This document shows, piece by piece, positions 12,413 through 23,314 of a DNA stretch of 64,000 nucleotides (positions are counted from its first letter, which is position 1; each line of letters begins with the position of its first letter). The position numbers and the translations under genes were made by a program. Origin of the DNA: Paramecium tetraurelia (taxonomy: Eukaryota > Ciliophora > Oligohymenophorea > Peniculida > Parameciidae); the NCBI RefSeq assembly GCF_000165425.1, contig NW_001799211.1, positions 458,732-522,731 on the forward strand, read 5' to 3'. The notes beneath the pieces are model-generated. The model had not been told where the DNA came from, ran no database searches, and was given only the letters and a program-made list of their open reading frames with translations.

Positions 12413-13437
12413 TCATTATTTTTTTAATAAAGCAACTTCTAATTCCTCAGTCAATAATTATTGTTCCTAAAATGAATCATATAGTTTCGACTTTATAGCT
12501 GGGTTAAACTTCTAATAATGCTTTAAGATGAAGTCAATAAAGAATTGTTGGATTTGCTTAGGGAACTAATGAAAAATCTAACATTATTTATTTGTTTCCT
12601 TACTTTTTAGCAATCTAAAATCAACATTTAAACTGCTGTAACGTTGACACTCTAGATTATTCCAACAATATCTCTGAAAAAGAGTTTAAAAAGGGCAGAT
12701 GAAGGGTATCTGATTTTAGCAAAGCTTGAAAACATCTGCAATTTCAAAAGGTTGCTAAATTAATCATACCTCTAAATAAATTGTTATTCAAAAAGCTTAT
12801 TAATCTCTTGTGTTCCATGTCCAAATTGTTTATATAACATAAATAAGGTTGTTATATTTTATGGCTCTGTTGTTGGGATATTCATTATAGCTTGCTCTTC
12901 CAATAATTTCCAAAACTCAGGGGATCCTTTACCGAATAATGCTATTCCTGTGCCAACTCTACATTTAGAATACTATGTGTAAACCTAATCAAATCTTAAA
13001 ATTCCATCTCCGTCACTAAACTCTGTTTCTCCAACATATCAAAGATATCTTTCCTTTAAATTCTAGCCAATATCAAACCAAAAGAGAAGTGCTTAAGATC
13101 GTTTGACTTAAAATGGTCTATTTATTGTCGGAAATTCAAAAGTAAGGATTGCTCAACCTCTTTATTCTTGGATTTTGTGTACTACGAAACTTGTCCATAG
13201 ATGAACATCGCCAACCCAATTTCTGATGCATTTAAGTCAGGAGCTTATGACACAGCTGCTACAAAATTGAAATATTATTGATAAAATTATTTTGTGTAAT
13301 TTCCTGACACTAATAATGATAATACGTCGAGGGTTTCTACCAAGGAAGTTTATCTAGTTCATTATGTTATTAATGTTACTATTCTAAATATAATTAGGTG
13401 GTTCTATCAAATATTTTTTAAGCATAATTTTCATCAT
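12413..13437 (-). CDS. FASTK-like helical-repeat protein
   Basis: 313 residues over four exons; three introns (31, 26, 26 nt) leave an exact reading frame. The protein is made of paired amphipathic helices with features like NASEIGLAMFIYGQ, VGTGIALFGKGSPEFWKLLEEQ and NITTLFMLYKQFGHG. These recall the helical repeats of FAST-kinase/RAP-type RNA-binding proteins that act in organelle RNA metabolism. No RAP domain was seen, and the match is by pattern only. One intron begins GTTTAC instead of GTA. The start ATG at 13437 lies at a run of MMKIM. It is divergent from the RING gene with a 318-bp gap. Confidence 0.5.
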
Positions 13438-13755
13438 CAATTTATTAAGAAAAGCTTATAGATACTAATTATCTTATTTGTAAGTTTTCGAATTAAGGCA
13501 AATAAGGCTTTAGTTGTTAAATTAAACTTGAAACCTCTTTCAAATTAATTTATTCATATACATTTTTTATCTAATTATTTTCCTTAATGCAATTGGTTAA
13601 GTTAATTTAAAATTGCTCTATAATCATTTGCTTATGCGGTTTGAGAAAACTAATAATTGGGAATTCTCATCCCATGAATGAATTTTTAAGATGTGCCCAT
13701 TACGAAAAATAATCTAAGGTATTACCTTATCATATTAAATTTATTAGAAAAATAA

Positions 13756-15400
13756 ATGAATTAATTATAATTATCATAAGCATAGTCACCAAGAGAAAGT
13801 AATTTCGATTATGAAGAATAACCTCAAATATAGTCAATTCAATTACATTAAAGTAGGGCAGCGCTTTAAATTATCACTAATGTAATCTTACTAATATAAG
13901 GAATCTAGATATAAATTTTGGTTGCTATATTTTAAATATTCTTAATACTTTTTAATTCATATATCGCCTTTGATTTAAGCTATAAGATATCAATTCTATA
14001 TGTAACAATTTTGCATTTTCTCTAAATCATCAAAATCGGCGTATATAATAATAAGTAAAGTTAAAGAATTAATTTTGTCTAGGAAATTATATCACAACCA
14101 GTATTGCTGCATATAGATATTTTGGGGAATTCTCTCCATCTCCTATTATGTAATATATATGAATTTAGCTTTAAAGGGTTGCTTAATATATTTCTTAGAA
14201 AACGATGACTTCCCTATTTAGTATCCGATACTCATGCATTTGATATTCACTCTTACATGGTTTGTGTTAGCACTACACACGTATTTAAAAAATAAAAATG
14301 AAAAAAGCTTTATATTAGTGGTAAACGATTATAATTAATTTAGTTGACAGTTCTATTAAGGTTTTTTTTAGTTCTCCAACTAATGATGGTCAATCTTAAA
14401 TAAATTCAATGGATAGATTGGGAATGGCTTTATGTATTTACAATACTTTGGATATTCTTGTCTATTATTTGTATTTTTTAAATCATTTTTTTATTTGATT
14501 TTATTTGCAAAGCAGCCTAATTTTTGTAAGAAAGAGATCCACTCAATAGGGAATCAATTAATCAGTAGAGTACACATATTAAGCAGGTTTAGTTATAGGA
14601 TCACTATGGATTAATTTACTAGTTTTGTGCATTTCTGCCCTTCCAACCTTTAGTATGGTGTGCTACACTATAAAGTTATCGACAGGAAAAGAAAGCTATA
14701 ATTCTCTGTCAATAACCTTATCAGTTATTTACTCTTTAGTTTTTATAGTCTTTACATTGTATTATCGAACGGCTTTGAGGTTAGAAATATATTTTATTGA
14801 ATAAGCCTATTTGTTTCTCAAATCCAACAATCAAGAGGAATAGAAACCAATAGTGAAATCAATATGGATAATTTATAAAGATATCGATTGAATTCTCCGA
14901 GTTCTAAACATAAAAATCACTTAATAAAAAGCAAAGATTAGATCCTAATACAGCTTCCCTAATATTTAGTATAATATTATATTTATGGCAAGATTAGATT
15001 ATCACAAACCTACTTTTTGCCAGCGATTAATAGTGATAATTCTTCATAGTTAAAGCAATCATAATAACTATAAGCTCAATAATAGCATATCAAAAAGAAT
15101 AAAACAGATTCTGAATAACCTAAATTAAGCAATCGTGTTTCTCTTACTGAAATTAATTCTGATAAAGATACACAATGCTTTAATTGTTATTAAAATGAAA
15201 GCTGTGCTGTCTATATGCCCTGTGGACATGGTGGATTATGTGTGAAGTGTGCCACAGAATGGTTTACTGAGAAATAAGAGTGTTTAATTTGTAGAAAAGT
15301 AATTAATTTCTTCATTTTCATTTAGCCTGTTGAGTCTGTTGTAAAAGTTTCATAGTCTGAATAAAATAAAGTGTAGGTAATTGATGTATTGGCTTTTTGA
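13756..15400 (+). CDS. Multi-pass membrane protein with C-terminal RING finger
   Basis: Begins MNQLQLSQAQSPRESN, then several hydrophobic segments (for example LQIITNVILLIQGIQ and MHLIFTLTWFVLALH) separated by micro-introns that I placed only partly. The C-terminus has a RING: CFNCYQNESCAVYMPCGHGG continuing LCVKC...CLIC, with eight Cys/His ligands. A 27-nt intron (gtaattaatttc...tttag) follows the last ligand. The stop is TGA at 15398. Such membrane RING proteins are usually E3 ubiquitin ligases; the substrate is unknown. Exon borders between about 14.0 and 15.0 kb are uncertain. Confidence 0.7.
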
Positions 15401-15451
15401 AAATTCTTTTATTATTTCTATTGATAATTCAATAATTAATATTATTTTCAT

Positions 15452-15939
15452 ATGAAATCAAAAATATTGAACACTGGCTCAATTCCTGAAAAAAAGCCAA
15501 CCGTTTATTTAAATGATGGATAAGGAAGGGACACTTATATTTCTTATAACAATGGTGGGAATTTTGCTTAAGAGTTTCGCTTTTTAGCATCACCTAAATA
15601 GCCAACTTCAATGCGGTTGAAATACAATTATAGTGTTCAATAAGATTATTCAACACCAAGAATCTATTACTAAGGAGATGGAACAGGTAGAGACACCTAT
15701 ATTTTGTAATTTAATGTTTGATAATAATTAGATAAAATGTTAAAGATAAGTGCATCTCAGGTTAACTAAATTACAAGTCTATGCTAAGAAGTGATACTAA
15801 TTTTGGTTAACTTCAGAAGTATAGATATTAATTGCCTCCTCTTGCTAAATAAAAAATGGGTCTCATCCATTAGTAGCAAAAAGTCCAATCAAGTCGATTG
15901 TCAATGCCTAAAGGCAAGCTATTTTTTAATGAAGAGTGA
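15452..15939 (+). CDS. Small protein with duplicated GxGRDTYI motif
   Basis: 153 residues in two exons (intron 15706-15731, 26 nt). The motif GQGRDTYISYNNGG near residue 25 recurs as GDGTGRDTYI near residue 80. The C-terminus has YRYQLPPLAKQKM and a QSSRLSMPK tail. Without the intron the frame would stop at 15721, removing the conserved-looking tail. I recall GxGRD(T/S)YI motifs in small flagellar or microtubule-associated proteins of protists, but cannot name the family. Likely cytosolic; no membrane segment. Confidence 0.65.
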
Positions 15940-16150
15940 TTCTCTAAATATTCAAAATAAATAATATTTTTATTCGTAAATTTTTGGTACATTGTTATTT
16001 ATACAATATAAAATAAAATCAAGAATGAAATGGTTGATATTTAATAATTATTATATTTATTGGCAATACTATTTAAAATAAACATAAAATATAAATCTTT
16101 TAAGAAACTCATTCAAAATATTTTTTCTAAAGTGAAAATAGAACTTTACA

Positions 16151-16500
16151 ATGAACTCTCTAATAATTCATAAATTTCGTTAATCTTGTATAAACAGGCC
16201 TAATGAAACTATTAACAATAAATACTTTGACACTCCTGTTAGTTTCCTCGATTATCAATTTAAAATACTTTCTTAAATGGTTAAATGGTAACTTAAATTA
16301 TAATTTTAGAACTATTTATTACCTGTATCTAATAAGCTGAATGATCTAAGAAGTTTAGACTTTGTAATAACTTAATTATAAGCCACTTACAAAGTAGATT
16401 TCTATTGATCTTCCAACATATTAGCCATCTTTTAAATTAGATATTTACTAAATAAGAAAATAATATGGTGATCAATAGGTTTTATTAGGATAATTTGACA
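16151..16500 (+). CDS. Doubtful ORF of unknown strand
   Basis: An ATG at 16151 opens a frame (MNSLIIHKFRQ...) that can be extended through a 19-nt putative intron and then shows no TGA until 17490, because it enters the repeat of the Alba gene on the other strand. The minus strand of the same stretch also carries a plausible frame (MANMLEDQQ...). I cannot decide which, if either, is real; the 3' end given is nominal. Confidence 0.2.
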
Positions 16501-16526
16501 TGATAATATTAAATAAATAACATTTT

Positions 16527-18716
16527 TCACATTGGAGTACACATTTTCTCATTGAGTTCTCTCCTTTTATCAAAGTTGCTGATTATTTGACTTTATTATG
16601 GTAATTTGTTTTCTACTTTGCTCTTTTAATTTTAATTTTAGCCTTTATTATCATTATCATTATTTTTTCTCTTTTCTTATTTTTTCTCTCTATTATCTTT
16701 ATTATCTCTATTATCTCTATTATCTTTATTATCCCTGTTATCTCTATTATCTTTATTATCCCTGTTATCTCTATTATCTCTTTTATCTTTTTTTTCTTTA
16801 TTTTCTCTATTATCCCTCTTTTCTTTATTATTTCTATTATCTTTATTGTCCCTGTTATCTCTATTATCCCTATTGTCCCTGTTATCTCTATGTTCTCTGT
16901 TTTCTCTATGTTCTTTGTTGTCTCTATTGTCTCTATGATCTCTATTATCTCGATTGTCTCTATTATCCCTATTGTCTCTATGATCCCTATTATCTCTATT
17001 ATCCCTATTGTCTCTATTGTCTCTATTATCCCTATTGTCCCTGTTATCTCTATTATCCCTATTGTCTTTATTATCTCTATTGTCCCTGTTACCTCTATTA
17101 TCTCTATTGTCCCTATTATCTCTATGTTCTCTGTTTTCTCTATGTTCTTTGTTGTCTCTATTGTCTCTATGATCTCTATTATCTCGATTGTCTCTATTAT
17201 CCCTATTGTCTCTATGATCCCTATTATCTCTATTATCTCTATTATCTCTATTATCTCTATTATCTCTATAATCCCTATTATCTCTGTTATCTCTATTATC
17301 TCTTCTATCTCTATCATCCCTTCTATCCTTGTTATAGCTCATATTATCTATGTTACTTTATTACTTATTAATCATACTCCTTTCATCCCTAATAAAATTT
17401 TAATTCAAATTTGGATAATTAAATTAAGAAAATTCATTTTAATTTTGGAAACTTCTCTAGGTACCGTCATTTTAATGATGGTACACATTTGATTGATGAA
17501 AAAATTATGATTAAGAATCTGTAAACTATTCTTCCATCCTTTTATTTCTTAGTTCAGTATTTCTAACATACCTGTTATTATTGTTATGATTATTACCAGT
17601 ATTCCCAAAATCTTATTAAAATTATTGTTAATGATGTTCACGTATTTAGCTTTGTTATTGGGAAGGAGGATAAGGCTAGAATTTCTAATTATTAAAATTA
17701 GGATTTTAATTCTGCTTTGGAATAGATATTTCTTCAAAGCCATCCTCATCGGGGATTTTAGAATGTTTAAAATTATGAGCATAATCAAAGTATTCTTATG
17801 GTCTTTGGTCAAATCTCTAATATTTATTTTAAGACTACACTTCCTACTCTTATCTATAATTATAGGTGAAATTTTTGTTGGATTACTCCATTTAATCAAA
17901 CGTTCTGTTGAATTAATTCGTTTAATTGAAATTTTTGTTGTATTACTCCATTTAATCAAAGGTTCTGTTGAATTAATTAGTTTAATCGAAATTTTTGTTG
18001 AATTAATCTTAATCTTATTAAAAAGATGCATATATATCCTTATGCTTGATAATTGATTCTTGTAACGAGGATTTAAAATCTACTTAGCTTCTATAATATC
18101 TTTCGCCTTCTTTATTTTCAACTTAATCTTCTTATGCTTATTCCTGATCTTCATCTTCTGAGCTTTCTTCTTCTTACTAGATGTCGTTTGTTGATGTAAG
18201 ATCATATAGCTCTCTAATCATTGGATCATGATGTTTAAGAGATTCAGATCTCTCATCAAATAAAGATTTTTAATATCCTGGCTTTTACATTTCTTCCTAA
18301 GTTGGATTAAAGGTAAGTTTGATTATTATGGACGAGATTTTTACACTTATATTAACATCAACTAATCCCTCCTCCAAAGGTTCGTAATGGGTAAATTTTT
18401 CAATGTTGTCGATTAGAGAAATCTAGAATGTATTATGAATATATCCATACTTCATGAAGTTTAGGAAATTTTTCTTTCAAAATTTTGGCCATCATTATAG
18501 CATTAGCAGCTGTTTTCTCATAAGCAACTAAATGGATAGAAGAAAATTCTAATGTAAATTTGATTTATTACTTTCATCTTTTAAAAGTCTTATTGCTTTA
18601 TCAATTAATTTATGGATTCCCTAATTCACAGAGATTACATTTTATGCATAGGGAGGTTGGAATGTGCTCTTAAGGTATTTATTTTTTGTCGAATTGGTGT
18701 TATGATATTTTTACAT
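16527..18716 (-). CDS. Alba-domain protein with Q/N-rich middle and long Arg-Asp-Asn repeat
   Basis: 712 residues; introns of 28 and 23 nt leave an exact frame. Residues about 20-115 look like an Alba nucleic-acid-binding domain: NVISVNQGIHKLIDKAIRLL, a SIHLVAYEKTAANAIMMA helix and a final strand region. Then come an acidic stretch (EEESSEDEDQE), a Q/N-rich segment in which NKNFDQTNQFNRTFDQMEQ-like units repeat, and about 70 tripeptides dominated by R-D-N, ending QEKRKNNDNDNK. Alba proteins bind DNA or RNA, and several protist members carry C-terminal RGG tails; here RDN replaces RGG. The tail is strongly charged yet near neutral. The Alba call is by pattern. It is divergent from the MYND kinase. 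Confidence 0.75.
16680..17330. repeat. 9-bp minisatellite (TCTCTATTA-type) coding the RDN tail
   Basis: About 70 units of nine bases, variants of tctctatta/tccctattg. A 114-bp block starting at 16890 recurs identically at 17124, an offset of 234 bp or 26 units, showing a segmental duplication inside the array. The unit contains no TGA in most frames, so long shadow ORFs appear on both strands. Confidence 0.9.
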
Positions 18717-18984
18717 TAAATTAATATTTATAATAATAATAAACAATGAATTTCAAAGAAGATAATAATGTCTTTTGATTATCATTGAGTTTGTAATGGA
18801 TAGAAGGTGAGATTAATGATTTATATGTTAATTCTGACTCAACAGTACTTTAATTCAGATTAATTTATATTTAATTAAATTGAGTAATCTACTATTAATT
18901 TGAAAATGATGAGTTAAGCAAATATATTATCAAGTTACATATAAGGTCTTATAAATTATAAATTATAATATAATTTATTAATTT

Positions 18985-20297
<1,313 letters not shown>

Positions 20298-20384
20298 TTA
20301 AATATCATTTTTAAAATATGTATTTTTGTACTATACTAAGTTAATTTATTCAAAATTGCTATATAATATTTATAAGAAATTGTA

Positions 20385-20807
20385 ATGATTGATTAGTAAA
20401 CAAAAACACTTGATTAAATATATGGATGCAATTTCAAAAGAGTGCCATATCTTTATGGGGAGATGGAAGGAACAACTCCCTTCCCCATTAATGAAGCAGA
20501 TGAGGATTTGGATTCTGATAAATAATAGTAATAAAACTAGCATAAAATAATATCCCCAATATAATTAAAGTCATAATTAAAACCTCTAATTTAAACCAGA
20601 AAAAGAAGACAAACAGTTCACAAATCCCCTGTAAATAAGTCTCAATTTGATAACCATATTGGGTTCAGAAATTCATTTTATAAGAGTAATAATAAAGTGA
20701 ATCTGGTATCGAGATAGCGGGTTGAAGAATTGAAAAATTACGAGATCTCGATGTTTACTAAATACGCTCAGAGATTCTAATTGTAAAAGCAAGTCCTTTG
20801 GAATTGA
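20385..20807 (+). CDS. Uncharacterised small basic protein
   Basis: Single exon, 140 residues, ending TGA at 20805. It has an acidic start (NEADEDLDSD), a Q-rich tract and a basic segment (TRKRRQTVHKSPVNKS) that might serve as a nuclear signal. No family was recognised. It lies 87 bp downstream of the MYND kinase. Confidence 0.5.
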
Positions 20808-21020
20808 GTTGAATGGCTGATTTATAGTTTGAAAAGAGATCTAATTTTGTAATTTAATAATTATTATTTATCATAAATTTAAAGATAACAGCCCATATTT
20901 ATATATCGATATCCCCTATTATACTGCTAATATTTATCCTGCATTTTATTTTGATAAATTATTAGAATTATATATAGATGAATTATTGAAGAATCTTATA
21001 AAATAATATATAAAATAATC

Positions 21021-21477
21021 ATGGATTAAGAAATATTTATTAAATAACCATTGGATGACGAAAAGATCGATCAATATGAATAGTAAAGAGATCTTTAAAT
21101 TTTTATAGGTAATCTTAATTAATGCAAAATGAAGAATCGCTGGAGCATTTGGTCAACTCGCTAATATAAAATTAATAGCTAGATGAAGAAGATTAATTTA
21201 AATAATAAATTGGAAAGCGCAGAATTAATGACTAAAGGTAATTTTTTCAACAATATCAATTTATACTATCAGGTTTACATTCCAAGAAGATAAGCGTATC
21301 TTGGAATTAGTTTAATAGGTCGGTCCCAATTTTAACAAAATAGTCAAATAGTTTCCAGGCAAAACAATGAATATGATAAAAAATAGGTATTATAAAAAGC
21401 TGCGATACATTAAAGAAGATGTTCAAAATGATCAAGAATAAGTGAAAAAGCATTCTAAATCGAAAAAAGCCAATTGA
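21021..21477 (+). CDS. Myb/SANT-like DNA-binding protein
   Basis: 131 residues over three exons (introns 21109-21134 and 21238-21272). The C-terminal half is a single Myb/SANT repeat: FTFQEDKRILELVQQVGPNF, then KIVKQFPGKTMNMIKNRYYK. The first bulky position is Phe rather than Trp, as is common in divergent repeats. A Lys/Ser-rich tail follows. The N-terminal half is acidic and Q-rich. With one repeat it may act in chromatin complexes or transcription; no partner is evident. Confidence 0.75.
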
Positions 21478-21617
21478 TTTTTTGATTTATTTATAGACTA
21501 ACTAAGCTACTTTTGTTTTTTTATGTAAATGCCATGCTTTTTTATATTATTTTATTCATATACAACATTTTATTATTTTTATTAATTAAAATATTTATAT
21601 TAAACAATTTTACTTCT

Positions 21618-21958
21618 ATGCAATCATAAAAAAGAGGACAATAACACAAACAAGGATATCAAGCAGATTTAAATAAATATTTTGGAAAGAGATTAAAAAT
21701 TAAGTTAAATGCAAAACGAACAATTATTGGTACTGTGATTGGGTAAAATTAATTCTTATAAAAAATAGATTTGATATTTTCATGAATCTAGTGCTTGATC
21801 ATTGCAAAGAATTGATTCCAGGATAAGGAGCAGAGAATAAAGATAATCTTTATCCAGGCTTTTCAAATGTCACAGATCAACTAGTTGATATTGGATAAGC
21901 AATTGTGAGAGGCAACTCAATAATTATGTGGGAATGTTTGGATAAAGTTAAAGACTGA
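21618..21958 (+). CDS. Sm protein G (spliceosomal snRNP core)
   Basis: 104 residues, intron 21743-21768 (26 nt). The Sm1 motif reads YFGKRLKIKLNAKRTIIGTV, then GFDIFMNLVLD; the Sm2 motif is IVRGNSIIMWE. The GFDxFMNLV and RGNSIIM signatures identify SmG, part of the heptameric ring of U1, U2, U4 and U5 snRNPs. Family members are usually near 76 residues. The extra length is a loop of roughly 20 residues between Sm1 and Sm2 (around PGQGAENKDNLYPGFSNVTD). The first residues are Gln/Lys-rich. Confidence 0.92.
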
Positions 21959-22221
21959 CTGAATATATAAACAATACAATAAATAGAAATTATTCCATTG
22001 AATTATTTGCTAATCTCACACTAATCCTATAATTGTGGCTATTTGGTTAATTTAAAATTAAAGTACCTCTAATTCATTCATTTTCATATCTCTTTGCCTG
22101 TAAGCATCTTAAATGAGGTTTGATTGAGGAATAAAATGACTAGTGAAGAAATGGCATGTTGTAAATATATTGATTTCATTAAAAATTGAATAATTCAATA
22201 AAATTAATAAATTAATTAGAA

Positions 22222-22800
22222 ATGTTTTTTGTAATAATTAAGAATACCTTTTATTTCTATATTTTGATACACTCTATCTTTTCTTTGCTGAGTTTATTGA
22301 TATGTTTAGATAATGATATAGATCACTTTGAAATTTAATGTCCAAGAGTAATTATTTATTTTATGTTAGTTGAGTAATAAAATCAAAGAATTCATAGCAG
22401 GAATATTCAAGCCATTTTTGCCAGAAGTTATCGAATTTTTAGTTGGAAAAATATTAATGCGTGATCTAAGGATTGTGAATGCTCTTATATTTTCAGGAAT
22501 ATTAGAAATTGTTTTAGCTATATTAGGAGGATTGTATATATGGCATTTGATTTTAGCTACTACATTATGGTTGAAACTCCAAAGCCTATATAAAAGAGCC
22601 TTAGAATAATTGCAAAATGCTGTTTCTTTTTAGGATTAGTATTATGGATTGCCATTTATTGCAGCGGAATTGGTTTAAGAAAACTATTTGAAATACTGCA
22701 TATTGTTTATTAAAACCCATAAAATGTAGAAAATTATTCAAACGATTTATAAGAATTTATATAAAAGAGACAAGAAGAAATTTTGGAGTATTATTTCTGA
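22222..22800 (+). CDS. Uncharacterised membrane protein
   Basis: 177 residues; introns 22348-22369 and 22534-22556 give an exact frame. It has an N-terminal hydrophobic segment (FYILIHSIFSLLSLLICL), a FKPFLPEVIEFLVGK region, two more hydrophobic segments (ALIFSGILEIVLAILGG and CCFFLGLVLWIAIYCSGIG) and a soluble helical tail (QEFIQKRQEEILEYYF). No family was recognised. It is upstream of the ABCA transporter in the same direction, but nothing ties their functions. Confidence 0.65.
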
Positions 22801-23314
22801 TTGCATAAACATATTTCTAAATTTATATAAAAACATTCTTTTTTAGTGGGAGAAATTCTCAAGATTTCTGATCAATTTTTGATGAATATTTTAATGGATG
22901 ATAATTTAATATCGCTTTGATTGTAAGAATTTATGTTCTATATTAGAAATAAGAAGTGTAATGTAAATCAATATGGATACACAATAATATGTTATAATGA
23001 TATTAATCGATTTTAAATCAATGATGAAAAAAAAATTCATTCTTATTAAATTTTTTAGAATAGATATTTCCCAAAATCCAAGTTATTGTTAACTTATTTT
23101 AATATCAAACCCTACCAATGTTTTAATTTAATTTTTCTCCATTTTTAGAACAAATCTTCTAAGCTCATAGTCTTGGTTAATTAGTTTAAAAAAATTGTAT
23201 TTCCTTTTCTACTCCTCAACATATAATATTCAATGTATATCTAGATTACGTCAGCGTTTATTAGAGAATATAAAAAAAATTCATTGTAAAGAATTAAATA
23301 ATTCTAATTCCTTA
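22801..23314. other. Intergenic
   Basis: About 510 bp before the ABCA start. Short open stretches occur (for example around 23145-23280) but none with a start or recognisable domain. Further upstream exons of the transporter cannot be excluded. Confidence 0.4.

Noticed and set aside
16598-17371. Long plus-strand ORFs of Tyr/Leu and Ile/Ser repeats, and a minus-strand Ile/Glu repeat ORF
   Set aside because: They are alternative frames of the nine-base repeat; the RDN frame is continuous with the Alba gene on the minus strand.
17549-18056. Two 156-160 residue ORFs on opposite strands
   Set aside because: Both are out of frame with the Q/N-rich segment of the Alba gene, which covers the same bases with protein-like composition.
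22534-22882. A continuous frame from 22534 to 22882 extending the membrane gene before 23 kb
   Set aside because: Splicing 22534-22556 gives a clearer protein (a membrane helix then a soluble tail) ending at 22800.
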